Positions 1 through 11,599 of a DNA stretch of 64,000 nucleotides are shown here, one piece after another. The notes beneath the pieces were generated by a model. That model was not told the origin of the DNA. It made no database searches and saw nothing but the letters and a program-made list of their open reading frames with translations. Position 1 is the stretch's first letter, and the number at the start of each line of letters is the position of its first letter. The stretch comes from Hippophae tibetana. Lineage: Eukaryota; Streptophyta; Magnoliopsida; Rosales; Elaeagnaceae. The stretch is from assembly GCA_037013495.1 (NCBI GenBank), contig CM072812.1, positions 35,236,501 to 35,300,500 of the forward strand, given 5' to 3'. The position numbers were made by a program, and so were the translations under genes.

Positions 1-1773
1 GTCGTTGTCTGTGCACAAACAACAAATCTTCTTTCCAACTTCTCCTTCAGTTGACTCTCTAAACTCTTTAAACTTTGAGAATACGTCAGATTTTTCTTTC
101 ATAAAGCAAAATCCACACATACCTTAAGAAGTCGTCAATGAATGTCACCATGTATCGCATACCACCAATTGATGGTTACTTAACAGGACCAAATACATTA
201 GAGTGAAATAAATCCAATGGTTCTTTTGCTCTAAACTTTGATTCCTCATATGTAAATTGGTGAGCTTTACCATATTGGCATCCTACACACATCGTGTCTG
301 TTTGCATGTCTAGTTGAGAAAGCCCTTTAAACATCGATTTCTTTACCATCACACTTAGCTTGGAATAGCTAACGTGACCTAATCGCATATGCCATAGATC
401 TACTGTCTCATTTCTTCTTGTCTTGTCTACATATGTAGATTCTTCTGACATTACGTAGACTGATTCCAATCGTTGCCCCTCCATTGTCAATGTTTTTGAG
501 ATTTTGAGATCACGATACACTTTTACGTCTCTAGGACTGAACAAGACATAGTGGCCTGATGATGTTAATTGAGCCACAATAGAAAATTTTTCTTCATTCT
601 TGGGACATGATAAGCATCTTGAAGTGGTACTTGGTTAGAACTATATCGAGACGCAACTATCATCTTACCGATGTGGGCTATCGGTAACCTTGAGTTATCA
701 GCTATCACCCCTACACGACCTCCCTTGTACTCATACATGCTTTCCAACTTCTGTTTATCACCTGTCATATGATTTGAGCAGCCCGAATCTACGATCCAGT
801 CATTCTTGTAGTCAATTTGTTTTGATGTTGTCACTATAAGAGCCAATTCTTCTTCCTCTGTAGCGAATAATGCTTTGAAATCCCAACCATCTTCGCTATA
901 CTCCTTAGAACTGGAAGTAGCTGTATTGCTTTCAATATGATTTTTCTTACTCCAATAATATTTTGCCATGTGACCCATCTTCTCGCAGTTGTAACATTCA
1001 CCGTTAAATTTTCTATTGTTATTGTGATTCTTCCAAGCTCCCCCGGGACGAAAGCCTCCCTTTCCTTGAGGAATTTTTCCTTTGTCGCCATCATTTTTAT
1101 ATCCATTTCCATTGTACCGCTTCAAAATGCCTTTGCTTTTGCTATTGTAGAACACTTCTTCTTCACCCTTCAGTGAGACTCCTTCCATTTGCTTAGTCAT
1201 AGCTTCTTGTTCGGCTAACAAATTCTCAAACTCAACAAGAGATGGTTGTGTCGGCCATCCTTGTATAGTTGTAATGAATCCTCGATATTCGGGTCTCAAA
1301 CCATGAATAATTATTCTCTTTATCCTCGTTTCCCCAATAGGAGCTTTTGGATCTAACTCTGAAATTTCGCGGTATAACGAATTTACCTTGTGAAAGTATT
1401 GGGAAATCATCATGTCGCGTTGCGCCATCGATAGTAACTCGTTCTCCAGAAGTTGCATTCTTGTATCATTCTTCTTTGAAAAGAGTGTAACAAGAGTGTC
1501 CCATGCTTCCTTTGGTGTTTTTGCATCCCGAATGTGCTCCAATATTTCTTCTTCAACTGTAGTCTTCAAAGCAAACATCGCTTTGCCTGCTTTAATTTTC
1601 CACTTCCACAAGATGTCGTTTGCATCTTCCACTGTTTGTTGTGTAACTTCATCGCCACCAACAACCTCCCACAAGTCTTGACCTTGTAGGTAAGACTCCA
1701 TACATGTTACCTATGTATTATAGTTTTTGTTGTTGAGCTTCTTGATTCCTCCAACTACTTGAAGATCACTCAT
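1..1773 (-). pseudogene. copia gag-pol polyprotein, broken (gag, protease, GAG-pre-integrase, integrase start)
   Basis: The true start is probably the ATG at 1773-1771 (begins MSDLQVVGG), because codon 21 is a TAG at 1713-1711 where relatives have Trp; translation from the next ATG (1701) is open to 565. Domains in order are the gag UBN2/retrotran_gag_2 region (about 1700-1200), a CCHC zinc knuckle (about 1000-955) and the aspartic protease motif [10 protein letters not shown] (about 790). The protease end and the GAG-pre-integrase region ([24 protein letters not shown]) are in different frames because about one base is lost near 587-590. A TAA at about 172-170 and another shift near 80 break the integrase, whose first catalytic Asp lies in CTDN at the left edge. 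The knuckle reads C-x2-C-x4-H-x4-Y, so the last zinc ligand is lost. Proteins of this family package and copy the element RNA in cytoplasmic particles. This copy is dead. Confidence 0.92.
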
Positions 1774-1884
1774 CGTGTCGGCAAGACTTCGACTATACCG
1801 AACAAGCTTGACTAATAAACTTGCAGAGTACCAAACTCCTCACGACTCAAGATAACTCTACTAAGAACGATCCTTAACCGTCCC

Positions 1885-1896
1885 GCTCTGATACCA
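1885..1896 (-). other. primer binding site (initiator tRNA-Met type)
   Basis: On the minus strand this reads TGGTATCAGAGC, complementary to the 3' end of plant initiator tRNA-Met and the usual PBS of plant copia elements. It begins two bases inside the LTR end, the normal spacing. Confidence 0.93.
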
Positions 1897-1898
1897 AT

Positions 1899-2340
1899 TG
1901 TTGAGTAAAATTTAGAATAAACAACTCTAAATTTACTAATATTAGATCAAAACAAGTAAACAAACTACTTATATTATACCTACTATAACACATTTTAAAG
2001 GCAACTCACAAATTGAAGAGAAATACAAACACTCAAAGAGAAAGCTCCGAACTCACACTCAAACTAAGAATACAAAGACTTATTTGTTTTTGATGGAATG
2101 ATTAAACTAAATACAAGGTATGCTATTTATAATACTCACCATGCAATCTATACCACACAAATACAAAACTAAGAAATAATCCTAGCCACACAAATATTAT
2201 CTACACACTTCTCTTTTCTACAACCTTCAACCACCCTATTTATTCATCTTTCAACCACTTGAATTATCTTTTTATATCCTTCAACCACTTCATTTATTTC
2301 TCTACATCATTAATTATTATATTGGTGTTGATTTTCAACA
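1899..2340 (-). repeat. copia 5' LTR (442 bp)
   Basis: Bounded by TGTTGA on the plus strand at 1899 and TCAACA at 2340, next to the PBS on one side and host intron on the other. A TATA-like box on the minus strand (TATAAATA, 2131-2124) would start transcription towards gag. No second LTR is in the window, so the LTR age cannot be estimated here. Confidence 0.9.
2124..2131 (-). promoter_or_regulatory. TATA box of the copia LTR
   Basis: Minus-strand TATAAATA inside the LTR, about 225 bases before the LTR/PBS junction. It is placed to drive the gag-pol transcript; activity is inferred from position only. Confidence 0.55.
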
Positions 2341-2562
2341 CTTTTAACAAACCAACCTTACTAAGATCATATGATTATTAAGATACCCGAGCATGTATAA
2401 AGATATTTCACTTGCAATATTTAATGGAAAATTGATATTAAGTTAATTACACTCTATTGTTATTATCAAGCCTCAGGTTGTTTAAATAACTATGAAGGCT
2501 ATAATATTTAGAAGATAAATTAAAAGTAATAACTTTTACAAATAACAAGTTTGAATTTGCAG

Positions 2563-5500
2563 GTTCATTTTCAAGGACAGCAGTAAATTACAGTGCAGGG
2601 AGTGAAAGTTTGGTGTCAAATATTGTGATGTCAATAGCAGTGCTAATAGCATTGCAGTTATTGACAAGGTTTATGTATTACACTCCACAAGCAATTTTGG
2701 CTTCAGTAATTATATCTGCTCTTCCTGGACTCATAGACCTCAATGGTGCTTATAACATATGGAAGTTGGATAAGCTTGATTTTCTTGCTTGCCTTGGTGC
2801 CTTTTTTGGTGTCCTCTTCTCTGGTGTAGAGACTGGTGTTATAACTGCGGTAACTAATTAATTACCTATTTTCTAAATAATATCAATACATGCTTTGTAC
2901 TTTCTGGGGGTTATTATTGTGCTTTGTACTTTCTGGGGGTTATTATTGGGTTAACAGTTCAAGCAGTCCCATTAACTCTTCTTAAAAAAAAAAAAAACTT
3001 TGGTAGGTTTGTATTATGTTCGTGTTCTTGTATTTTAATTGACATATTAAAAAATTTAATTAATTTTTCTTCTAATTAAATTATTTAAAATATTAAAGAA
3101 TAATACTACCTTTAATTTTATAAAATATTTAGTAATAAATTTTAATTAAATCGGGTTTTGGTTTGTGTCATAATTATGTTCCTTTTATTGCTGTCGCGTC
3201 AGTTTTGTCACCCATGTTTTTAACTTTTGAACCGTTGAATAATTATTCTATTGACTCTTGTAAAAATGTAGAAGTACAATAATTAATTTTGTCTTAAACT
3301 GGCTTAAAAAGTGAAACTGTGAAAAACAGGATTTAATTTTTCTTGTGTAATAACTAACATGGTACTAAATAGAGCATAGCCCAGATTGTATTTTTTCACT
3401 TAATGTATGGTTTTAAATTCAAAAAAAAAAAAAAAAACTGATATGGTCTTGAAATATTTGCAGATGAGTATATCATTTGCTAAGATAATTATAATTTCAA
3501 TTAGACCAGAAACAGAGAGACTTGGAAGAATCCCAGGAACTGATACATTTGGTGATGTAAATCAATATCATATGGCTCTTAAAGTCCCTGGAATATTGAT
3601 AGTCCGTCTTAAATCTTCCTGGCTCTGCTTTGCAAATGCCAATTCTGTTAGAGAAAGGTATTCATTTAACCCATATCCCTAACTTAAATTTATACTAATA
3701 TTCATTAACTAATTAACTTGTTTAATTAGGTTTCCTTAATTGATCATTTTTGAAGGATTATCAGATGGGTAACAGAAGAAAATTATCACAACTCCAAAGA
3801 AGATAATAACACGATCATTAAACGTGTAATTATTGACATGTCTAGTAAGTTCAATAAAAATAATTCATGTTGGTATGAATATATTTTAAGGAGATAAATT
3901 GAATTAATCTAAATGGTAATATTTTAATTTAAATAACGTTTAATTGGATGGTCTTTAAAATAAAATAATGTTATAATTTTTATAATATTAAAAATATATA
4001 AGTTAATATAAAAAATGTTATTTTTATGGTTACAAGTTTTAAGTATATTAGTTTTGTTATTTTTCCTATATTTTTTTATAAACAACAAAAATAAAATTTC
4101 TTAAAACCTATAAATATAAAAAATAATATCTATTATATCAAATTAATATATTTTTACTATTAAAAAAAATCAAAACCATTATTTCTGTTTAAAATCTATT
4201 CAAGTTACTGTGATCTAAAAGTATTTATCTATATGAAACTCCTATCAATATTATTGAGTTGTTATAAATTGTAGAAGTATTATTTTATATAATATTTTTT
4301 ATTTTTCTTAATAATATATTTTAATCTCACATAACTATTTATATCATATGTATATTAAAAAATAGACTAGCCTAATTTATTCATGCAATTTAACAAATAA
4401 TTAAAATATAAATATTTAATTTTGTCAAAATAGATGTCTAATATTTTATGATATTGATAGATTAGTACTTGTTAAACTAAAAAGGGAAAAAAATCATAAT
4501 ATTATCCTATGATATTGAAAAGGCAAAAATTGTAACATTTAACAATTTTATCGTAAAATTTTATATTTCGAAGATATACGGAAATAAAAGATATTTCTTC
4601 AGTTTTACATATAATACTTTCATATTGTAACATATATAGTATATATATAATTTATAAATAATTTTATCAATAGATATTATAATCGATGATTTGAGGTGCA
4701 AGTTGACACATGTCTTAAATATAAATTAACTTGTTCATAATTTTGCTTTTAACTTTTAGTAACTTTTCTTTTGATGAAACCAACAACCGTAGGCTTAATA
4801 AATATTGACACCACCGGCATTGCAACTTTTGGAGAATTACATAGGCATTTGATGTCTCATGGAGTGGAGGTGAGGTGGTAAAGTTATTTCTCTCTTGTTT
4901 TTAACATAAAAAGTATACATAAATTTAATATTTGTACATATTTATCATTTATGATATTTATCACAATGCTAAGTAGATGAAGGGATGGAAATGTCAACGT
5001 TTTGTTGATAATATCGTAACAATGTCGATGTTTTACATATTATAACATCAAAATATGATGTATATATCTTTTGGTTAAATTATTGTAAAAATATTGATAA
5101 CGTTACTAAAATATCGATAAAATATTGTTGTTGTTTAAATGCCTTTTCCTCCTAAATTATCTTGGATATTGTTTCTAAAATGTCAAAAAAAAAAATATGA
5201 ATTCTTGATTTATTTTTTTGTTTTTTGTTTTTCTTTCAAGTACTCATTTCAATTCAATTTTCTTTACTTTTGTAATAGATAATAAATTCTCTTGTTTTAG
5301 CATGTTTGTTATAAATATAAGTATTTTTAAAAATAAATAATCAATATTTTTAAAGATAAATAATCAATGAAATTTATATTTATACTGTCGAGATTTATTT
5401 ATTTATAGTAGTTACAACTAGATAGTTTACTTAATTATTTCAAACATTTTAACTATTTATTCGATAATATTTACCAAAAAAGAATATATATTTTATTATA

Positions 5501-6318
5501 TAATATTTTAATTACTTATTCAACTTATTGATTAATATAAATAATTTATGTATTTAAAAATACATATATTAAATAAAAAATTAGTTTAAAATATAAGTAA
5601 TTGATTGTTTTAGTGTTTTATAATTTTTTTCATATTTTTGATAGAGATTATATAGTTTCCTTGATTTTTTTCAAAAAATTTGTGACAACAATGATATCTT
5701 CAACATTTTCATAAAAATTATATCTTAACATCTTTATGAATTTCAAACTTGAAGTTATCTCTTTTAGTCATACTATAACATGATTTTGAAATAATAGGTG
5801 CTTATATATTATAATTGCATAAAACATTTATAAAATTATAAAAAATAAATTCTCTGAAACTAATAATAAAATAACATCTTAATAATATTGAATGTATTTT
5901 AATTAGATAGTATTCAACAATAAATAGATATAAATGATTCTAATTCAATTTAAATAGTATTCAATTGTATGATGTTCAAATTAATTCTACTTTTTTAGTT
6001 ACAAATTTTATTGATACTATTTTTTTTGTTTTCTTTAAGCATTTTAAATTTTTTTTTGGCTAATAAAACATTTTTAGGTATTGCGTCCAATTAAAAATGT
6101 ATTTTCTTGCATGCATATATTTTTAAAAAAAAATATTGCAATTTTCTTTCTCTCTCTAAACATGTATATCTCTTCTTCTATATCAGCTAGCCATTGCCAA
6201 CCCTAGGTGGCAAGTGATTCACAAGCTTAAGCTAACCGATTTTGTAAACAAAATTGGAGAGGAAAGAGTCTTCTTGACGATTGGAGAAGCTTTAGATATA
6301 GACTTTAGCTCTTGCTAG
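2563..6318 (+). CDS. sulfate transporter (SULTR family), 3' half: last five exons
   Basis: Five exons are readable: 2563-2849, 3464-3657, 3756-3844, 4793-4869 and 6187-6318. Each internal border is AG/GT and the joined phases agree (G|GT, 0, AG|G, A|GC, 0). No stop occurs before TAG at 6316-6318, giving about 260 residues of a protein that is usually about 650. The first exon starts with the conserved [13 protein letters not shown] and holds about three membrane segments. Exons 2-5 encode the cytosolic STAS domain, including [13 protein letters not shown] with the family's conserved Thr in the DT(S/T)GI loop, and end in a short SSC tail. The family moves sulfate with protons across plasma, plastid or vacuole membranes. 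Similarity recalled from family members suggests a group-3-like type, but this is not certain. The 5' exons are not in the window. They may lie left of the copia element, in which case the gene could still work, or be lost. Confidence 0.9.
2891..2948. repeat. 29-bp perfect tandem duplication in a SULTR intron
   Basis: Two identical 29-bp units (2891-2919 and 2920-2948, beginning TGCTTTGTACTTTCTGGGGG) lie 42 bases after the donor of the first visible exon. Perfect identity implies a recent duplication. Confidence 0.95.
5322..5367. repeat. 23-bp tandem duplication in the last SULTR intron
   Basis: Units 5322-5344 and 5345-5367 differ by one base. AT-rich, probably replication slippage. Confidence 0.85.
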
Positions 6319-6483
6319 TTACCCGTACCCTCCTTTTGGTTTAATCAATATTTTCCAGCCAAAGGAAGGATTTACAAAACAATTACTTATCGTTGCATTT
6401 TTTTTTTTGGTCAGATTATTTATTGTTGTTTTGCTTTTTTTTTTTTTTTTTGGGGACTGGTTTGTGTTGTTACTGACTGTATA

Positions 6484-6489
6484 AATAAA
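6484..6489 (+). terminator. candidate poly(A) signal of the sulfate transporter
   Basis: AATAAA, 166 bases after the stop codon and downstream of a T-rich stretch. The position suits a plant near-upstream element. No transcript evidence is available here. Confidence 0.4.
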
Positions 6490-7958
6490 GCCAATTAATC
6501 CAAAAAAGTCTACTAAAAATTGAAAATTGTTATACAGATTATTTGTGTACAAAATAACTCAATTTCAATTTCATATGTAAAATTTCATTTCCAACCGTCT
6601 ATGATTCTGAACTCAAGTTCAATTTGTTATAATGTTATATTTGACACATGTTTAATGTATCATAGGTGTGTTCATATATATATAATCTTCATTACATACT
6701 ATCTATATTTATTTTTTGATGTGAATATTTATTTAATTATATTTTTAATACATATTTATAATAGAAAAAAAAATTAAAAATATTTGGAACACATGTTTGT
6801 GTGTTACAGAAATTTAAAAAAATGTTCCATTAGCTATGAAAATATAACTATGTAGCAATAAAATAAAAATTAAACCAGAAAAATGAATATACTTCATATC
6901 TTTAACATATATTGAAGTGTGAAAATACTTCATTCATCTTGTGCACACAAGTTACTTTTTTGTCTTTCAATGTTTATATTGATGCTGATTTTTGTTAACA
7001 TAAGGTACGACTATTTTTCGTAGATCTATGAGACATAACTTATCGTTAGAACCTCAGATAATCATGAGAATGGTGATCTTTGACCTTTCGATGTTTAAGC
7101 CAATAATGAGATTTGATAAACCTAGAGAAAATCTAAGTTTCGTTCTGTAATAAATATAAGAAAGAGTGTTTATGGTTGTCGTTCTCTATTATAATAGAGA
7201 AGTTAAGTTGCATTTGGGATAAGAGCGTGTACAATGATGATTATACAGGGAAAACATTTGTGACACATTAGTATTGGGAGTGTTAAGGACATAATGGATT
7301 TTTATAGCTCACGTGCATATCTATACATTCATAGTTAAATGTACAAAATATATAGTTATTTATATATTATTGTGTATTGGACTCTTTGGGCTTTTAATAT
7401 GTGTATTGGATTGTTTTTAGATTACTTTTATAGGTTCATACATGATGAAATTGGTAAATGGATCAAAGTCAAAATTTTCATTTCACATATTTGTATATAT
7501 AATTGTATACCCTTGGTTAGGGTTTTTAGGGTGAAAAATACTCATTACTATCTTAGAATTTTGTTTCATCTCTTCCTCTTCTACTCTATTCTTCTGTGTA
7601 TATTGGTTTTTTATGATTTTTTGAGTAATTTGTGAGAGAAAATTCATGAGTTTATGCTAGGGTTATCTCCTTATATGTGTTAGATGTTACTTCTATAAAT
7701 TTCATATTATTCTTTATTATACAAACATTCAATTCATAATGGATATGTTATTTATCCTTTCTATTGGATTAGGCCATATAGTTTAGGGGTCAAACCATTT
7801 TATGTCATGTATTCTCTTATTTCTTGATATTTTAAGTTCTTTAATTTTATATAGGGATTCAATCTTGTGTTGAATCTTTTTTGTGAACAATGTTTTTGTA
7901 AATCTTGGTGTGAATTCATAACAAAATAGAATTAATCTATAATATATCATTTACTCAT
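6490..7958. other. AT-rich intergenic DNA, no gene recognised
   Basis: About 1.5 kb of AT-rich DNA. Short open frames (for example 7339-7635 on the plus strand) code for low-complexity hydrophobic strings with no motif. The part from about 7195 to 7940 has the look of an old LTR (T/C-rich leader, several AT-rich signals), but I found no matching partner, PBS or target duplication. Confidence 0.5.
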
Positions 7959-9331
7959 GTAGATAAACTTACTGTAGCATTGTAGTTATTTCTCTGTAAT
8001 TATTTCTTCGCACAATTAGGGGGATAATTATCAACCCTTTATCTCTTTGTTGAGATTATCACATAATCATATTAATCTGATTACTCAATGCTTACTAGGT
8101 TAACTCATAAGACTTTTTGCTGACTGGGACAAGTCTTTATTTTCCACATGAGATGTATTAAATTACACCTAACCCACACTTAAGCTAATTGGCCAAAGGA
8201 CAATCAGTCATATTGTGCTAGTCAAAACATTATTGATGGGATAGAGGGGAGCCATTCAAACCACCACCAACTAGGGAATGGCTAGCCAGACCTCTGGATG
8301 GAGCTTCGTCGCCATGTAGCACAACATAAAATCATACGGTCATATCTCCACCTGACCTCCACTTTTCCACCAACTCATGCAATCCACTCCAACTGCATAT
8401 GTCTCAACACGTACCCATATTGGCTAAATCTGGCCCAAAGTATCCATTAATCTGATATCCATCACTTTATGGAAAGTGTGATATGAATGTTGTGGGGTGC
8501 AAAGTATTTGAATAGTGAAAAAATAATTATTTTACACTCCATGCAACATAATACAGAAAAATAAATGGAGGAAAAACAAATAAAAGAAGAAGGTGGGAAG
8601 AAATATCTTGAAAGATGTTTTCACTTTATCCATCTTTTTCTCTTTAAAAAGTGTGAGCTCCCAAAAGTGAAAGAAAATTGTGTGGAATGAAGGAATGTAG
8701 GGACATATATATAGAGATGGGAAAGCAATCTCATCCATCCATCAAAAGTTATAGCCAAGGGCTACAATTGTTTCAGTAAGCCTAAGGGCTCCAAACTAAA
8801 AATTCAAAATTTGAATTTTCTTTCAAAAGAGAGAAAAGGTTGACTTCAGAAGTGTCAGCATTGACTTCAACGTAACTCCATAGCTTGAAGTTCGATTACA
8901 AAATCTTAAAACACTACCAACGAAAAGAAAACACCATGTAAGTTTTGAATGTTCAAACAAAGCATAGAATCCCTCTTATGGATAAGTAAAATAGTACGTT
9001 AGAGTAGGTCCAACATTACTAGTGTGGCTAGTAAGGTCATAAGCCTAGATATTGATGAAACTACAATCAAACCTTCTCACCCATTTGATAAAGACCCAAA
9101 AGGTCTAGGGGTCGATGTTGGGTGTAATTTAATAGATCCTATGCGGTGAGTAAAGAGTGGTCTCATTCAACAAAAAATCTTATAGGTCAACTCAATAAGT
9201 ACTAAGTCATTCGATAAGCATGATAATAGGATAATCTCAATAAAAAGATAAAGGGTCGGTAGTTATCCCTTAATTGTCCAAAAAAGATCATTATGAAGTG
9301 ACAACTATGGTGCTATATGAAGTCTATCTAC
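7959..9331. repeat. large inverted repeat, about 215-bp arms around 940 bp
   Basis: The left arm (about 7959-8176) matches the reverse complement of about 9116-9331, with scattered substitutions and small gaps. Shared landmarks are GTAGATA, TAGTT, ACAATTA, GGGATAA, CCCTTTATCT, TTGAGATTATC and TATTAAATTACACC. The enclosed segment is less AT-rich than its surroundings and holds a TATATATA box near 8704, but no coding frame I recognise. It could be a foldback transposon, a terminal-inverted-repeat element or two copies of one repeat in opposite orientation. No target duplication was found. Confidence 0.75.
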
Positions 9332-9959
9332 AAGTAAGAGATACGTATTGAGTTACTTCTATTCCTAATATATAATCACCATTTTAAACATTCACACACA
9401 ATATATATAACTTAACTCCTTTCTCATAATAAAGAATGGAAATCATAAATACTCTACATTCATCAAATCCCATTACTAACTTAAGCATCAAAGGACCAAA
9501 GGTCATCATCCCTACAATGATTTGAAGTCCTAATAACTCTAGGAAAGTATCATTATTTAGCCATTCAGGCTAGCTATTACTTTATTTTGGATTAAATATT
9601 ATTAAAAGGACTATCTTATGTTTAATAGTAAAGAAAAGTTAGATCGATCGAGAAGGGTATCTATTGATCCAAGAAGGACTTAATCGATCGAGCTTCGATC
9701 GAGTGCTCTCACATTGAATGATGACATATCCAAATTGATTGAGTGGGGTCTTGATCAATTGAGTGGAGTATAATTTGACATATTAGCCTTATTTTTAAAT
9801 CCAACTTTCAATCTAAACCATTGAATCAAAGCTAATTCGATTCTTAAATTGATTAGGGCATGTTTCAACCTATTTACACATTGTAAGGGGCCATATTTCA
9901 ACACATAATTATCAATAGCAATACAAAATTTAGAGAGAAACATAGTCCTCATAACAAGA
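9332..9959. other. no gene; contains a GATCGATC cluster
   Basis: No coding frame is recognisable. At about 9642-9702 there are several CGATCGAG/GATCGATC motifs like those in the copia LTRs at 40, 56, 57 and 60 kb. The rest does not align well with those LTRs by eye. Confidence 0.4.
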
Positions 9960-10560
9960 AAGAAGAGCTACACATAAAAAGTAAATAGAGTGAGAAGAAT
10001 GGAGGATATTAAAGATGAATCTAGTGCAAGTCAAGAGATTGGCTATGTTCTATTATTTTTCTATGTTTTATTAATTTTCATGATCATCTACATTGAATTT
10101 AGGAATTTGATCAAGAGATACATGGGTTAGATTTTTTTTATCTAGGGTACTTATTAGCCAAATTTTATATTATGTGAATTAATTATTTTGAAGCTATTGT
10201 GATTGTTTTTTATTTCATATTATTTAATATGATTTTCATTTTAGAATTGTTTGACGAAGAATTAATCTATAGTGTTAATTATATAGATTCAAGAAAATTA
10301 TTTGATTGAATGACATGATTAAATAACATTCATATTGTTTCTAGGTAGTTATATATAATTCATATGCAAGTGATTAATAATTACGAACTTAATAAGTAAA
10401 TGTGATTAGCATAAGAGTGTAATCCGATTATTTTTTAGTTTAGATGCAATTGATTTTATGATTACTATAGTAACTAAATGGGGGAATTCTGGTCATTCAC
10501 ATGTGTAGAAATTTGGGAGATTAAGGTTTCTATATCTTTTTTTATATTCATTTACTCATT
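9960..10560 (+). repeat. Athila-like gypsy LTR relic
   Basis: In plus orientation this matches, with many changes, the reverse complement of the gypsy LTR at about 49.55-50.1 kb. Shared blocks in the same order include an AAGAGATTG region, ATTAATCTATAG, TTTCTAGG, AAGAGTGTAAT and a TAGAAA...GGGAGATTAAG block. It is probably a solo or deleted copy of the same LTR family, inserted in the opposite direction. Confidence 0.5.
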
Positions 10561-10742
10561 AATTTAGTAATTAGTTTAATATTTTTCTACAACTTATATT
10601 TTTACTATCCATATATTATTAGTAATATTCAAATTGATAATCGGTTACAAAGCAATTAAATTCTTCGTTAGATCAATATTTGTACTTAAAATACACTATA
10701 TTACTTGCATAACTCATGCATTTGTGGTACATGCAAAAAGGT

Positions 10743-10840
10743 CCATGTGGTAATGTAATCATCTCACTATGGGCTTGCACGTTGGGATTACATTAACCAA
10801 TTGGAGGCTAACTATTGAGATGATTACATTATCCATATGG
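10743..10840. repeat. imperfect hairpin, 24-25-nt arms
   Basis: The arm at about 10743-10766 (CCATGTGGTAATGTAATCAT...) pairs with the reverse complement of 10816-10840, leaving a loop of about 50 nt. A third related block (GGGATTACATTA) lies in the loop. It follows the gypsy LTR relic and could be part of it, or a small foldback. Nothing identifies it as a microRNA gene. Confidence 0.65.
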
Positions 10841-11079
10841 TATGGTTGTTAGTTTTTAATTGAAGTAATAAATATATAACCTTAGTCATTTATTTGAGAC
10901 TAATTTAAAATCATTTATGTCTTTAAATCCCATTTGAGCCTAACCCAAATGTATTACCTCTACCTCAACAAATTTAGCTTGTGAGTGTATGAAATTATAT
11001 GGAATGTTAAATAGTTAGATAAATGGTGATGCATCCAAATATAAAAGAATAAAATAAAAAGAAAAGTAAACTATCAATA

Positions 11080-11590
11080 CTATTTTTCCCATAAAAAGAA
11101 ATTAAATAAACTTAAAAATAAGTTTGGGGTGTTGAGTTGCAAATAAAAAAAGAAAATAAATGTAGAAAGAAAGAAAGAAAATAAAAAGTATAACAAAAAG
11201 GATGCACGAATTTATTGAATAAAACCTCAATTGCATGTGAATAAAAAGTAAGTTAAAATATGGATTTGAGCTTGATTGTACATATTTATCTATCCTCACA
11301 TAAGTCTAATTGTACAAACTTTTAAGTTCTTTTTATCTCAAACTATATATAATCTATATTAGTGTACATGTATGTGAAAAATATATTTATGAAACACGTT
11401 AAGGTTGTAATCAAATGTCATGTTCATAAGACTATCTCTTAAATGCATTGAATGCCATCATTTGCAAGTCAAACACATGGATTATTCCATTAAAAACCTT
11501 GCATAATGATGCACAAATTTTTATTAAAATCTCATAAGTCCATGAATCACTTATAATAAACGACAAATATACTTCCAAGGTTAGTTTCTC
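11080..11590 (+). repeat. gypsy post-pol non-coding relic
   Basis: Blocks such as AAATAAGTTTGGGG followed by an A-rich run, and AAAAACCTTGCATA near 11497, recur in the same relative order in the post-pol region of the gypsy element at 50.5-51.1 kb (there on the minus strand). Together with the LTR relic at 9.96 kb this suggests a deleted gypsy copy on the plus strand. The match is by eye and weak. Confidence 0.35.
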
Positions 11591-11599
11591 AAAGAATTA

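Larger units (their letters stand above)
1..2340 (-). mobile_element. Ty1/copia LTR retrotransposon, 5' part (cut by window edge)
   Basis: The element is read on the minus strand from a 442-bp 5' LTR (1899-2340) through a PBS, gag, protease and the beginning of integrase, and runs off the left edge of the window. Reverse transcriptase, RNase H and the 3' LTR must lie to the left if they still exist. The LTR has TGTTGA...TCAACA ends in both orientations. Stops and frameshifts in gag-pol show that this copy no longer encodes its own proteins. It sits in an intron of the sulfate transporter gene, in antisense orientation to it. The flanking CTTTT at 2341-2345 is the expected position of the target duplication; its partner is outside the window. 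Confidence 0.93.

Noticed and set aside
937-1681. Plus-strand open frames opposite the copia gag (937-1176, 1412-1681)
   Set aside because: They are the reverse strand of a well-supported gag frame and have no motif.
3407-3463. Upstream extension of the second SULTR exon to an ATG at 3407
   Set aside because: It reads through a poly(A) run and the acceptor at 3462-3463; the exon border and phase fit the splice site instead.
6319-6552. Minus-strand frame 6319-6552 and other Phe/Ile/Tyr/Lys-rich frames in AT-rich DNA
   Set aside because: Low-complexity translation of AT-rich or homopolymer DNA with no family match, splice context or conserved neighbour.
7339-7635. 98-codon hydrophobic plus-strand frame
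   Set aside because: Phe/Ile/Leu-rich composition follows from base composition; there is no supporting context for a membrane protein.
7195-7940. Solo LTR
   Set aside because: The sequence has an LTR-like look, but no terminal inverted dinucleotides with matching target duplication or second copy were found.
8704-8760. MicroRNA gene promoter
   Set aside because: A TATATATA box is present, but no precursor-like hairpin or known mature microRNA was recognised downstream.
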